A stretch of DNA of 64,000 nt from Streptomyces sp. FIT100 (lineage in GTDB: Bacteria > Actinomycetota > Actinomycetes > Streptomycetales > Streptomycetaceae): NCBI RefSeq assembly GCF_024584805.1, contig NZ_CP075715.1, positions 124,001-188,000 of the forward strand, given 5' to 3'. Every line of letters begins with the position of its first letter. Position 1 is the stretch's first letter. The notes below the pieces were generated by a model. That model was not told the DNA's origin. It made no database searches and saw only the letters and a program-made list of their open reading frames with translations. The translations under genes and the position numbers were made by a program. Positions 1 to 8,290 of the stretch are shown piece by piece.

Positions 1-345
1 GTGTCGGACTGGGGCCTCGACGGCTGCTCGTTCACCACCGAGCTGGTGCTGAGCGAGCTGCTGACCAACGCGCTCCGGTACGGGACCGAGCCCGTCCAGG
101 CCCGTCTGCTGTACGGGCGCACGCTCGTCTGCGAGGTGTCCGACGGCAGCAACACCTCCCCGCATCTGCGCCGGGCCGCCACGACCGACGAGGGCGGCCG
201 CGGGCTGTTCCTGGTCGCCCAGTTCGCCCAGCGCTGGGGGACGCGCTATGTCAGCGGCGGGAAGATCATCTGGGCGGAGCTGACGCCGGTCCGTGAGCTC
301 CCCGACGAGCCGGTGATGGCGTTCGACGACGAGGTGGCCTGGTGA
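1..345 (+). CDS. C-terminal fragment of a regulatory HATPase (SpoIIE/RsbW-like) protein
   Basis: The window opens inside this gene; only the last 114 codons are present. They form an HATPase_c_2 (anti-sigma-factor kinase-like) domain. The N-box reads SELLTNALRYG near residues 18-28 and a G-box reads [12 protein letters not shown] near residues 63-74. The segment is very similar to the C-terminus of the SpoIIE-type phosphatase at 29339-32071, sharing [20 protein letters not shown] and GKIIWAEL. The most likely parent is therefore a multidomain PP2C/HATPase regulator of the partner-switching class, although a stand-alone kinase cannot be excluded. The GTG at position 1 is probably an internal valine codon. 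Confidence 0.85.
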   Translation: MSDWGLDGCSFTTELVLSELLTNALRYGTEPVQARLLYGRTLVCEVSDGSNTSPHLRRAATTDEGGRGLFLVAQFAQRWGTRYVSGGKIIWAELTPVRELPDEPVMAFDDEVAW

Positions 346-369
346 GCCGTGGCGGGTCGGCCCGGGGCG

Positions 370-633
370 TCACGCCACGGGCCGCGCCTCGACCCCGGCG
401 GCGGGCTGCTGGTGGCCGCCGCTGGCGAGCATCCGCACCTCGCCGCGGTCGCTGATCTCCGCCTGCACGATGCCGGTGTCGTCGGCGTACACCGGATGGC
501 CGCCGGGGCCCTTCCGCTCGGTGCGCCGTACGACGACGACGTCCTCGCCCGAGTCGTCCGCCGCGGCTCCGTTGGTGTCGCCGGCGCGCCCGAAGATCAG
601 TTCGTATGCCGCGTCCGTGTCGCCCTGGCCCAT
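370..633 (-). CDS. Small DUF6296-like protein
   Basis: An 87-aa soluble protein of unknown function. The core motifs VVVVRRTERKGPGGHPVYAD and DTGIVQAEISDRGEVRML match, from memory, a small Streptomyces family annotated as DUF6296. I see no signal peptide, membrane segment or catalytic motif. GGAGG lies 5 nt before a GTG at 636 and 8 nt before this ATG at 633; I chose the ATG, and the two differ by one codon. It converges on the HATPase gene, and its upstream side faces the decayed sigma-factor remnant. Confidence 0.7.
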   Translation of the reverse strand: MGQGDTDAAYELIFGRAGDTNGAAADDSGEDVVVVRRTERKGPGGHPVYADDTGIVQAEISDRGEVRMLASGGHQQPAAGVEARPVA

Positions 634-1363
634 CACACCGTCCTCCTATGTAGGAATATGACCCGAATGCTCATTATCAGGGAGTTCTCCGTGAGTGCGA
701 GCGTGGTGTGACGATCGCGGGACCCAGCGCGACCGCGTATGTGGGCTCGGGAGTGCTCGTCGCCGACCAGGGTCCGGCCCGGCAGACCGGCACCGCGACA
801 ACCCTGCGGGGGCAACGGGCCGGTCGAAGTAAGCCCCCCTCGCGCTCGCCCGCGCGCCGCACCAGATCCGCGTGGGCGGCGCAAAGCCCGCCCATGAGGC
901 CCCCGCCCGGCACCGCGGCCGTCGCGCTCCAGGACGCGTTCGTCCTGGCGGTCGGTCGCGACCTGGCCGCGGGAACGGGTGGCTGCCATCCGGTGCCGGA
1001 GCTGTACACCCGCGTGGCGCTCACGCTCAAGACGGTCGCAGGGCTGAGCACGGAGGAGATGGCCGCGCCTTCGTCGTCGCGGAGACCACGAAGGCCCAGC
1101 CCCTCGCGGACGCCGAGCAGAAGATCGCCGAGGCCGGGATCCCGTACCGGGTGCCCGGTGCCGACGCGCTCCCGGAGCGGCCCGGCCGCCGTTCGCCGCC
1201 ATGCGTGCCCACGCACACCGGACGGCGACGCGGACGGCGGACGGGCCGCGGACGGGTGCGCGATCGAGCTGAGCGCGGACGAGGTCGAGCGGGTCGGACC
1301 GGAGCGGCGCCGGGCGGAGCCCGGCCCGCAGGGCCGTGCCGTCGCCGGCCGGTCCGCACGGTT
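634..1363. other. 730-bp region without an intact gene
   Basis: No intact coding sequence is supported here. The only recognisable content is the degenerate ECF sigma-factor remnant at about 921-1188, annotated separately. Long open frames on both strands carry no family signature and look like high-GC shadows. The stretch just upstream of the DUF6296-like gene (about 645-690) is relatively AT-rich and probably holds its promoter, but I could not define -35/-10 boxes. Confidence 0.6.
921..1188 (+). pseudogene. Remnant of an ECF42-type RNA polymerase sigma factor
   Basis: Two neighbouring frames together spell the hallmark of ECF sigma factors of the ECF42/DUF6596 type. Frame 921-1067 gives LQDAFVLAV, then GCHPVPELYTRVALTLK and VAGLSTEEMA. 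A shift near 1066 continues as AFVVAETTKAQPLADAEQKI and IPYRVPGADALPERP. In intact relatives these blocks read roughly CCHPAL..RVALTLR..GGLTTAEIARAFLVPEATMAQR..AKRKI..IPYRVP..LPERL. The sigma-2 region, most of the spacer before CCHP and the whole C-terminal TPR-like half are missing, so deletions as well as a frameshift have occurred. The remnant is certainly non-functional as a sigma factor. Its original neighbour is unknown. Confidence 0.75.
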
Positions 1364-2434
1364 TCAGCAGATGCGGGGCAGCTGCTCCCCCAGCGGCATG
1401 TCGACGACGCGCGTCCCGCCGAGTCCGGTGCGGGCCACCACCATGCCGGGATGGGCGTCGACCGTCTCGCCGATCACCGCCGCCTCGCGGCCGAGGGGGT
1501 GCGCGCGCATGGCGGCGAGGACCGCGTCGGCGTGCTCGCGCGGGACGAAGGCCACCAGCTTGCCCTCGTTGGCCACGTACATGGGGTCGAGGCCCAGCAC
1601 GGCGCAGGCGTTGGCGACGGCCGGCGGGACCGGGACGGCGCGCTCCTGGAGGACGACACCCGTGCCGGAGGCCGCGGCGATCTCGTTCAGGGACGCGGCC
1701 AGCCCCCCGCGGGTCGGATCGCGCAGCACGTGCAGGTCGCGGGTGACGGCGAGCATCGCTTCCACGAGGCCACCGAGGGCGGCGCAGTCGCTCTCGATCT
1801 CGACGCCGAACTCCAGCCCCTCGCGCACGCTCATGATCGCCACGCCGTGGACGCCGACCGGCCCGCTGACGATGACGACGTCGCCGGGGACGACGCGCTG
1901 CGGGCGCAGGTCGACGCCGGGCGGGATCAGGCCGATGCCCGAGGTGTTGACGTAGATCCCGTCGCCGTGGCCTGCCTCCACGACCTTGGTGTCCCCGGTG
2001 GCGACCTCGACGCCCGCGGCACGGGCGGCCGCGCCGAGCGCTTCGGCGACCCGGCGGACGACGGCGGTCTCGACGCCCTCTTCGAGGATGAACGCGCAGG
2101 AGAGGTACGCGGGCCTGGCGCCACTCATCGCGAGGTCGTTGACGGTGCCGTTGACGGCGAGGTCGCCGATGCTGCCGCCGGGGAAGAACAAGGGCCGCAC
2201 GACGAACGAGTCGGTCGAGAACGCCAGGTGCGCACCGCCCAGTTCGAGCGCGGCCGAGTCGCCGAGCCCTGCCAGCAGGGGGCCGCCGAAGGCGGGTGCG
2301 AAGATCTGCTCCACCAGCTCGGCGGACATGGCGCCGCCCCCGCCGTGGCCCATCACCACCCGCGGCTGGTCGCGCAGGGGTGCCGGGCAGGTCCACGCCG
2401 TGAGGTCCGGTCGTACGTCGGTGGTCTCAGCCAA
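1364..2434 (-). CDS. hypE: Hydrogenase maturation protein HypE
   Basis: A 356-aa member of the PurM/ThiL-like ATP-binding family. HypE dehydrates the thiocarbamoyl group placed on its C-terminal cysteine by HypF to a thiocyanate, which supplies CN ligands for the NiFe active-site iron. Visible support is the N-terminal [17 protein letters not shown], the ATP-binding FSTDSFVV and [20 protein letters not shown] blocks, and the diagnostic C-terminus ending PRIC, which carries the acceptor cysteine. The length is normal. It is the last gene of the minus-strand hydrogenase set, and its ATG overlaps the end of hypD by 8 bp. Confidence 0.97.
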   Translation of the reverse strand: MAETTDVRPDLTAWTCPAPLRDQPRVVMGHGGGGAMSAELVEQIFAPAFGGPLLAGLGDSAALELGGAHLAFSTDSFVVRPLFFPGGSIGDLAVNGTVNDLAMSGARPAYLSCAFILEEGVETAVVRRVAEALGAAARAAGVEVATGDTKVVEAGHGDGIYVNTSGIGLIPPGVDLRPQRVVPGDVVIVSGPVGVHGVAIMSVREGLEFGVEIESDCAALGGLVEAMLAVTRDLHVLRDPTRGGLAASLNEIAAASGTGVVLQERAVPVPPAVANACAVLGLDPMYVANEGKLVAFVPREHADAVLAAMRAHPLGREAAVIGETVDAHPGMVVARTGLGGTRVVDMPLGEQLPRIC

Positions 2435-3551
2435 CGGGGGTGCCCTCCCGGGTCGCGGTGGTCAGGTCGAGCCGCCGGTAGAGGTAGTAGGCGGCGCACG
2501 CGCCCTCGCTGGAGACCATCGTGGCTCCGAGCGGGGTGCGCGGGGTGCAGACGGTGCCGAACGCCTCGCACTGATGGGGCTTCAGCAGCCCTTGCAGGAC
2601 CTCGCCGCTGCGGCAGGCGGCCGGTTCGCGGGTGTCGATGCCCGTCACCGAGAAGCGGTGCTCCGCGTCGTAGTCGCGGTACCGGGCGGAGAGCCGCCAG
2701 CCGCTGGCGGGGATCACACCGATGCCGCGCCAGGCCCGGTCGGTGGTCTCGAAGACGTCGTCGAGCATGGCCCGTGCGGCGGGGTTCCCCTCGGGTGTCA
2801 CGGCACGCGGGTAGGCGTTCTCCACGGTGTGCTCGCCGCGCTCCAGTTGGGCCACCGTGCGGCGTACGCCTTCGAGGATGTCGAGCGGCTCGAAGCCGGT
2901 GACCACGAGGGGGACCCGGTACCGCTCGGCGAGCTGCGGGTACTCCCCCGTGCCCATCACGCTGCACACATGGCCGGCGGCGAGGAACGCCTGCATGCGG
3001 CAGCTCGGCGACTGCATGATCGCCTCGATCGCCGGGGGCACCCGGACGTGGGAGACCAGCAGGCTGAAGTTGCGGATGCCGAGCTTGCGGGCCTGGTACA
3101 CGGTCATGGCGTTGGGCGGCGCGGTGGTCTCGAAGCCGATGCCGAAGAAGACGACCTCTCGGTCCGGGTTCTGCCGAGCGATCCGCAGCGCGTCGAGCGG
3201 CGAGTACACGACCCGCACGTCGCCGCCCTCGCCGCGCACCTGGAAGAGGTCCCGGCCGGTGCCGGGCACACGGAGCATGTCGCCGAAGGAGCAGAAGATC
3301 ACCTCGGGGCGGGAGGCGATCGCCAGCGCCTTGTCGATGACCTCCAGCGGGGTCACACAGACCGGGCAGCCGGGTCCGTGGATCAACTCGATCTCGTCCG
3401 GGAGGAGTTGGTCGATGCCGTGCCGGATGATGGTGTGGGTCTGGCCGCCGCAGACCTCCATCAGCGCCCAGGGCCGGGTCACGGTGGCGCGGATCTCGGC
3501 CAGGAGCCGCCCCGCGAGAGCGGGGTCCTGGAACTCGTCGATGTACTTCAC
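2427..3551 (-). CDS. hypD: Hydrogenase maturation protein HypD
   Basis: A 374-aa [4Fe-4S] scaffold that, with HypC, assembles the Fe(CN)2CO group. Recognisable blocks are YIDEFQDP at the N-terminus, [37 protein letters not shown] and the C-terminal [16 protein letters not shown], all cysteine-bearing HypD signatures. An open frame extends 65 codons further upstream, but it overlaps hypC and has no HypD similarity. The GTG at 3551, which overlaps the hypC stop in a GTGA, gives the family N-terminus and standard length. Confidence 0.97.
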   Translation of the reverse strand: MKYIDEFQDPALAGRLLAEIRATVTRPWALMEVCGGQTHTIIRHGIDQLLPDEIELIHGPGCPVCVTPLEVIDKALAIASRPEVIFCSFGDMLRVPGTGRDLFQVRGEGGDVRVVYSPLDALRIARQNPDREVVFFGIGFETTAPPNAMTVYQARKLGIRNFSLLVSHVRVPPAIEAIMQSPSCRMQAFLAAGHVCSVMGTGEYPQLAERYRVPLVVTGFEPLDILEGVRRTVAQLERGEHTVENAYPRAVTPEGNPAARAMLDDVFETTDRAWRGIGVIPASGWRLSARYRDYDAEHRFSVTGIDTREPAACRSGEVLQGLLKPHQCEAFGTVCTPRTPLGATMVSSEGACAAYYLYRRLDLTTATREGTPVG

Positions 3552-3841
3552 GGCCGCGCCTCCAGCTCCTGGGCCTGCCACTCCTGCGCTTCGAGGGGGT
3601 CGGCGAACTCCTCCTGGAGCAGGCCGAGGTTCTCGAACAGCTCCAGCGTCCGCCGCGCGGACTCCTCGTCGAGCCGCTGGAGGGCGAAGCCGACGTGGAC
3701 GATGGCGTACTCGCCGACCTGGAGGTCCGGCAGGTACTCCAGGCACACCTCCTTCACCACCCCGCCGAAGTCGACGGTGGCCATCCGGGTGCCGTCCCGC
3801 TCCTCAACCGCCAGCACTTTGCCGGGTACCGCCAGGCACAT
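3548..3841 (-). CDS. hypC: HypC/HybG/HupF-family hydrogenase chaperone
   Basis: A 97-aa chaperone that carries the Fe(CN)2CO unit with HypD and escorts the hydrogenase large-subunit precursor. The start at 3841 is fixed by the invariant MCLAVPGKV. Cys2 becomes N-terminal after Met removal and is the metal ligand. The central [16 protein letters not shown] and [12 protein letters not shown] are typical. The C-terminal 25 residues are acidic and Glu/Gln-rich. Its start lies inside the last 38 bp of hypF, and it is joined to hypD by a 4-bp overlap. Confidence 0.97.
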   Translation of the reverse strand: MCLAVPGKVLAVEERDGTRMATVDFGGVVKEVCLEYLPDLQVGEYAIVHVGFALQRLDEESARRTLELFENLGLLQEEFADPLEAQEWQAQELEARP

Positions 3842-6368
3842 GCGTCTCTCCTCGCTGTTGTGCTGCCACGACGAGCTGGCCGAGCGCCAGCCCCCCGTCG
3901 TTCGGAGGGATCCGGTGGTGGCGCAGCACGGTGAAGCCGTCCTCCCGCAGGCCCAGCGCACAGGCCGACGAGAGCAGGGTGTTGGCGAACACGCCGCCGG
4001 TCAGGAGCACCACGTCCAGGCCGTGGCGCTCGCGGGCCGTCCCGCAGACCGTACGGACGAGCCGGGCGACGGCGCTGTGGAAGCGCGCCGCGATCAGGGC
4101 GGCCGGGGTGCCGGCGCGTACGTCGTCGGCGGCCGCGGCGAGGAGGGGTGCGGGATCGGCGCTCAGCGGTGCATCGCCGTCCTGCCCGTGCGGGCGCAGG
4201 GCGAAGGTGTAGCGGTCGTCGTCCGCACCGGCGGCGTGGAGGGCGGCGCCTTCGAGTTCGATCGCGGCCTGTGCCTCGTATCCGGCGCGGTGGCAGACGC
4301 CCGCGAGGGAGGAGATCGCATCGAACAGCCGGCCCATGCTGGAGGTGGGAAGGCAGTTGAGGTTCCGCTCCAACTGGCGTTCCAGCAGGTCGAGTTCGCC
4401 GGGCAGGCAGGCTTCCGTGCAGGGCAGTCCGGGGGTTCGGGCGATGCCCGCCGCCCGCAGATGCGCGATGGCCATCCGGTACGGGCGCTCCACGGCCGCG
4501 TCACCGCCCGGCAGCGGCACGTACGCGAGGTGCGCGTGGCGGGTGTAGCCGGCGTAGTCGGCGAGCAGGAACTCCCCGCCCCAGACCGCCCCGTCGTCGC
4601 CGTAGCCGGTGCCGTCGAAGGCGACGCCGATCACCGGACGGCCGCCGTCCAGGCCGTGTTCGGCCATCGCGGCGGCGATGTGCGCGTGATGGTGCTGGAC
4701 GCGGACGAGCGGCCGGCCCCCGGCATGGCGCTCGGCCCAGCGGCCGGAGCGGTAGCCGGGGTGGCGGTCGGCGGCGACCAGCCCGGGGTGTACGCCGGTG
4801 ACGGCCTCCAGCTGCTCCTCGGCGCAGGCGAAGGCGTGCTGTGTGGCGAGGTCGTCCATGTCGCCGATGTGGGCCGACAGCCACGCCTTGCGGCCGTCGC
4901 CGAGGCAGAAGGTGTTCTTGAGGTCGCCGCCGACGGCGAGCGCGGGGGCCACGGGCACCGGCAGGGCGACGGGAAGCGGGGCGTGGCCGCGCGAGCGGCG
5001 CAGCGTCAGCGGTTCCCCGTCGCACACGCGGACGACCGAGTCGTCACACGGCACATGGATGGGCCGGTCGTGGGTCAGCCAGGCGTCGGCGAGATGGGCC
5101 AGCCGGTCCAGGGCCTCCGTGTCGTCGGTGACGATCGGCTCCCCGGCGTGGTTGCCGCTCGTCATGACGAGCAGCCGGGGCGCGGTGCCGTTCTCGCTGT
5201 CGAGGCCGAGCAGCAGGTGGTGGAGCGGGGTGTACGGCAGCATGACGCCGAGGTCGGGGCTGCCGGGGGCGACCGTGTCGGCGAGCGGGGCGGCGCCGGG
5301 CGCGGGCAGGGGCTCGATCCGGCGGCGCATCAGGACGATGGGCCGGACCGGACCGGTGAGCAACTCCCTTTCCACGGGGCCGATATGGACGAGGTGCTCG
5401 ATGTCGGCGATGTCCCGGGCCATCAGCGCGAACGGCTTGTGGCCGCGGTTCTTGCGCCGCCGCAGCAGCGCCACCGCGGCGGGGTCGGTGGCGTCGCAGG
5501 CGAGGTGGTAGCCGCCGAGCCCCTTGACCGCGAGGATCGCGCCGCCGGCCAGCAGTTCGCGCGCCTCGGCGATCGGGTCCGCGGCGACCGGCCCGCCGAG
5601 GCTCCGGTCGTTCGGGTCGGGCGCGAGGGTCACCCGCGGCCGCAGCCCGGGGGCGGCCGGGGCCACGATCAGCTGCGGCCGGGGCCCGCAGGCGGGACAG
5701 GCGACCGGCTGCGCGTGGAAGCGGCGGTCGGCCGGATCGGCGTACTCCCGGGCGCAGTCGGCGCACATCGGGAAGTCGGCCATCGTCGTGTGGTCGCGGT
5801 CGTAGGGCAGGCCGGTGACGATGGTGAAGCGCGGCCCGCAGTGCGTACAGGTGATGAAGGGGTGGCGGTGGCGCCGGTCCGCGGGGTCGGCGAGCTCCGC
5901 CAGGCAGTCGGCGCAGGTGGCCGTGTCGGGTGCGACGAGCGTGCGCACCGGCCCGCCGGTGAGCGAGGCGAGGATGGTGAATCCGCTGCCGCCGCGCGCG
6001 GGGAGCCCCTCGTCGTGGACCGACTCGACGACCGCCAGCGGCGGGGCGTCGTCGCCGATCCGCGCGCAGAAGCGGGCGACGGCGAGCGGCGCGCCCTCGA
6101 CCTCGGCGATCACGCCGTCACCGGTGTTGGTCACATAGCCGGTCAGTCCGAGTCCGGTGGCGAGGGCGTGGACGAACGGCCGGAAGCCGACGCCCTGGAC
6201 GACTCCGCGGACGGTGACCCGGCGGCGCTGCACGGACGGCTCGACGGGCGGTGTCACGGCGGGCACGGCGCCAGGCGCGGCGGAGGCCGGGCCCGACGCT
6301 GCGGCGGAGGCCGGGCCCGACGGTGCGGCGCCCGGGGTGAGCGCCACGTCGTGCTGCCGGGAAGTCAC
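3804..6368 (-). CDS. hypF: Carbamoyltransferase HypF
   Basis: An 854-aa protein that converts carbamoyl phosphate to carbamoyl-adenylate and transfers it to the HypE C-terminal cysteine. Domains in order: an N-terminal Ala/Pro/Ser-rich tail of about 45 residues; an acylphosphatase-like domain (VTVRGVVQGVGFRPFVHALA); two zinc fingers (CADC..CTHCGPRFT and CADC..CPACGP); a YrdC/Sua5-like domain (ILAVKGLGGYHLACDAT); and a Kae1-like domain with VQHHHAHIAAAMAEHGLDG and GVAFDGTGYGDDG. The GTG at 6368 overlaps the hypB stop as GTGA and sets the start. The Ala/Pro-rich N-terminal tail, with repeated GPASAA, makes it slightly longer than usual. Confidence 0.96.
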   Translation of the reverse strand: MTSRQHDVALTPGAAPSGPASAAASGPASAAPGAVPAVTPPVEPSVQRRRVTVRGVVQGVGFRPFVHALATGLGLTGYVTNTGDGVIAEVEGAPLAVARFCARIGDDAPPLAVVESVHDEGLPARGGSGFTILASLTGGPVRTLVAPDTATCADCLAELADPADRRHRHPFITCTHCGPRFTIVTGLPYDRDHTTMADFPMCADCAREYADPADRRFHAQPVACPACGPRPQLIVAPAAPGLRPRVTLAPDPNDRSLGGPVAADPIAEARELLAGGAILAVKGLGGYHLACDATDPAAVALLRRRKNRGHKPFALMARDIADIEHLVHIGPVERELLTGPVRPIVLMRRRIEPLPAPGAAPLADTVAPGSPDLGVMLPYTPLHHLLLGLDSENGTAPRLLVMTSGNHAGEPIVTDDTEALDRLAHLADAWLTHDRPIHVPCDDSVVRVCDGEPLTLRRSRGHAPLPVALPVPVAPALAVGGDLKNTFCLGDGRKAWLSAHIGDMDDLATQHAFACAEEQLEAVTGVHPGLVAADRHPGYRSGRWAERHAGGRPLVRVQHHHAHIAAAMAEHGLDGGRPVIGVAFDGTGYGDDGAVWGGEFLLADYAGYTRHAHLAYVPLPGGDAAVERPYRMAIAHLRAAGIARTPGLPCTEACLPGELDLLERQLERNLNCLPTSSMGRLFDAISSLAGVCHRAGYEAQAAIELEGAALHAAGADDDRYTFALRPHGQDGDAPLSADPAPLLAAAADDVRAGTPAALIAARFHSAVARLVRTVCGTARERHGLDVVLLTGGVFANTLLSSACALGLREDGFTVLRHHRIPPNDGGLALGQLVVAAQQRGETHVPGGTRQSAGG

Positions 6369-7060
6369 GACCGGGCCCGTGCCATGACGGGCGCGTGGAC
6401 CGGCGTACCGCCGGCCGCCGCCAGCGCCCGGTCCAGCAGCGCACCCGCCCCCTGCCCGGTGCGTACGGAGGTGAGCACCACGTCCACGCCGGGGTTGACC
6501 TGCTGGACATGGGCGCGGAAGGCCGTCTCGTCGAAGCCGACGGCCCCGGCGATGTCGGTCTTGGTGACGACGACCAGATGCGCGAGTCCGAAGGCCGTGG
6601 GGTACTTGAGCGGCTTGTCCTCGCCTTCGGTCACCGAGGCCAGCACGACCCGCAGCGACTCGCCGAGGTCGTAGGAGGCGGGGCAGACCAGATTGCCCAC
6701 GTTCTCCACGAACAGCAGCCGGGTGTCCGCGGGCAGCCAGCCGTCCAGGTGCCCGGCGAGCATCCCGGCCTCCAGATGGCACAGCCCGTCGGTGAGGATC
6801 TGCTTGACGGGGAGGCCGGAGCGGGCGAGGCGGCGGGCGTCGTTCTCGGTCGCCAGGTCGGCGGTGAGCGCCGCCGCGGCAACGCCCCGCTCCCGTGCGC
6901 GCAGCAGCTCGGCTTCGAGCAGCGCGGTCTTGCCGCTGCCGGGGCTGGACAGCAGATTGACCACGGTGGTGCCGCGGGCGGCCAGTTCGGCGCGGAGCGT
7001 GTCCGCGGCTGCATCGTTCCTGGCGAGCACCGCCTGCTGGAGGTCGACGACTCGGCACAT
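6365..7060 (-). CDS. hypB: Hydrogenase nickel-incorporation GTPase HypB
   Basis: A 231-aa SIMIBI-class GTPase that drives Ni insertion into the large subunit together with HypA. The P-loop is SSPGSGKTALLE near residues 38-49. Further motifs are VENVGNLVCPA (nickel/GTPase core) and VVVTKTDIAGAVGFD (base-recognition NKxD-like region). The His-rich Ni-storage stretch found at the N-terminus of many HypB proteins is absent, so this version probably acts only as a GTPase/insertase. It starts 2 bp after hypA and overlaps hypF by 4 bp. Confidence 0.97.
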   Translation of the reverse strand: MCRVVDLQQAVLARNDAAADTLRAELAARGTTVVNLLSSPGSGKTALLEAELLRARERGVAAAALTADLATENDARRLARSGLPVKQILTDGLCHLEAGMLAGHLDGWLPADTRLLFVENVGNLVCPASYDLGESLRVVLASVTEGEDKPLKYPTAFGLAHLVVVTKTDIAGAVGFDETAFRAHVQQVNPGVDVVLTSVRTGQGAGALLDRALAAAGGTPVHAPVMARARS

Positions 7061-7062
7061 GG

Positions 7063-7455
7063 TCAGCTCCCCTCGGAGATGGGTTCACGGGCGGGGGTGT
7101 GCGCGGGTCCTGTGTCCCACTCGACGGCGGCGATCCGCAGCTCGCGGCCCGTGAGCAGTTCGGCGGCGGGACCGCCGCACCGGGGGCAGGACAGCTGCGG
7201 GGGCATGCCGACCGCCCAGTCGTCCGCGCAGGCCGCGCAGCGGGCGGTGCCCGGGACGGACTCGGTGATCAGTTCCGCGCCTTCGAGCAGCGTGCCGGCG
7301 CAGGCCAGTCGGAAGCCGAAGGCGAGGGCGTCGGGGACCACTCCGGCGAGTTCGCCGATCCGGAGCCGCACGGTCCTGACCGCGGTGGCTCCGCCGGAGC
7401 GCGCCGCTTCCCCGACCTGGTCGACGACGGCCAGCGCGATGGACATCTCGTGCAT
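7063..7455 (-). CDS. hypA: Hydrogenase nickel metallochaperone HypA
   Basis: A 130-aa protein. The invariant N-terminus MHEMSIA contains His2, the Ni ligand. The zinc domain shows two CxxC pairs, RCAACADDW and LSCPRCGG. It delivers Ni(II) to the hydrogenase large subunit with HypB. It is the first gene of the hypABFCDE block, and a 7-bp hairpin separates it from the DUF6893-like micropeptide gene upstream. It ends with an extra C-terminal tail of about 25 residues (VEWDTGPAHTPAREPISEGS) that contains no Cys. Confidence 0.97.
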   Translation of the reverse strand: MHEMSIALAVVDQVGEAARSGGATAVRTVRLRIGELAGVVPDALAFGFRLACAGTLLEGAELITESVPGTARCAACADDWAVGMPPQLSCPRCGGPAAELLTGRELRIAAVEWDTGPAHTPAREPISEGS

Positions 7456-7519
7456 CGGTCTCCGTACTGCGCGGCGGGCGGCCCCTCCGGCCCATGGACG
7501 GTCCCCCGGCGCCCATTAC

Positions 7520-7540
7520 AGGGCCCGGCGGGCGGGCCCT
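7520..7540 (-). terminator. GC-rich inverted repeat between structural and hyp blocks
   Basis: A perfect 7-bp inverted repeat, agggccc at 7520-7526 and gggccct at 7534-7540, with a 7-nt loop. A second perfect 6-bp stem (tgcacc/ggtgca with loop attc) lies at 7573-7588. Both sit in the 152-bp gap between the micropeptide gene and hypA on the minus strand. They could partially terminate or process the long transcript. There is no T-tract, so a function is only inferred. Confidence 0.35.
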
Positions 7541-7607
7541 GCCGACCGGCGCGCCGACACCGGACGGTGCTGTGCACCATTCGGTGCAGCGGTCGCCGCC
7601 AGGTGTG

Positions 7608-7721
7608 TCACATCGTGCGGATGCGCAGGTACCGCATGATGTCCGGCAGGAGGTTCTTGAGGACGGCCGCGACGGCGACGGCCGCGGCGGCTCCGCCGAT
7701 GATGCCGCTGGTCTTCTTCAT
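7608..7721 (-). CDS. DUF6893-like micropeptide of the hydrogenase cluster
   Basis: A 37-aa peptide beginning MKKTSGIIGGAAAAVAVAAV and ending in a basic tail (RYLRIRTM). Residues 7-24 could form one hydrophobic helix. From memory it matches the small Streptomyces family annotated DUF6893, which recurs beside hydrogenase maturation genes. The ATG at 7721 is preceded by GGAG within a purine-rich stretch. It lies between the maturation protease and hypA. A role in hydrogenase assembly or membrane association is inferred from position only. Confidence 0.75.
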   Translation of the reverse strand: MKKTSGIIGGAAAAVAVAAVLKNLLPDIMRYLRIRTM

Positions 7722-7774
7722 GGTCTGCTCCTCGACTCGGAGTGGGGGTTCGGGACCGGGTTCGGGCCCCGGTG

Positions 7775-8290
7775 TCATCGCGCCGCTTCGTACTGGACCA
7801 GGTCCGCCACCATGCGTACGGCGGCGGGCACGGCGGCGGCCACCTGCGGGCTGAGCCCGATGCCCTCGTCGACGCAGGCGGGTTCGCAGCCCACGACGAA
7901 CGTGCGGCGGGGCGGGGCGGTGCCGGTGCCCGCGCAGAGCGTGCCCAGCAGGGCGAGCACGGCGTCGGGGGACATCCGGTGGCCGTCGAGCGGGACGCCC
8001 GCGGCGGCGTCGCCGCCCGGTGCGTCGGGCTCGATCAGGTACAGCGTTCCCGGCTCGCCGCCGCGCGCGCTCGCGTCGACGAGGACGAGCGTGTCGTATC
8101 CGTCGAGCAGTCGGTAGGCGAGGTGGACGCCGCGGATGCCGATGTCCGCGACCTCGACGTGGCCCGGCAGCGGCCGCTCCGTGAGCCGCCGTACGGTCTC
8201 GACGCCGAAGCCGTCGTCGCCGAGGAAGATGTTGCCGACGCCTGCGACGAGGGTGCGGGGGGCGGGGCCGTCCTGCGCGGGGGCGTTCAC
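7775..8290 (-). CDS. Hydrogenase maturation protease (HyaD/HybD/HoxW family)
   Basis: A 171-aa Ni-dependent endopeptidase. It removes the C-terminal peptide of the large subunit after nickel insertion. The N-terminus TLVAGVGNIFLGDDGFGVE is the family signature, with the nickel-sensing acidic residue in GDDGFG. A second signature, LVLVDASARGGEPGTLYLI, is followed by the HRMSPDAVL segment carrying the conserved His. The start is the GTG at 8290, which overlaps the upstream gene by 4 bp. Its presence agrees with the 23-residue C-terminal extension seen on HhyL. Confidence 0.93.
   Translation of the reverse strand: MNAPAQDGPAPRTLVAGVGNIFLGDDGFGVETVRRLTERPLPGHVEVADIGIRGVHLAYRLLDGYDTLVLVDASARGGEPGTLYLIEPDAPGGDAAAGVPLDGHRMSPDAVLALLGTLCAGTGTAPPRRTFVVGCEPACVDEGIGLSPQVAAAVPAAVRMVADLVQYEAAR

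Noticed and set aside
1986-6674. A 1562-codon open frame on the plus strand across the hyp genes
   Set aside because: It is antisense to hypE, hypD, hypC, hypF and hypB, all of which have clear family motifs. High GC removes stops from the opposite strand. No recognisable domain appears in it.
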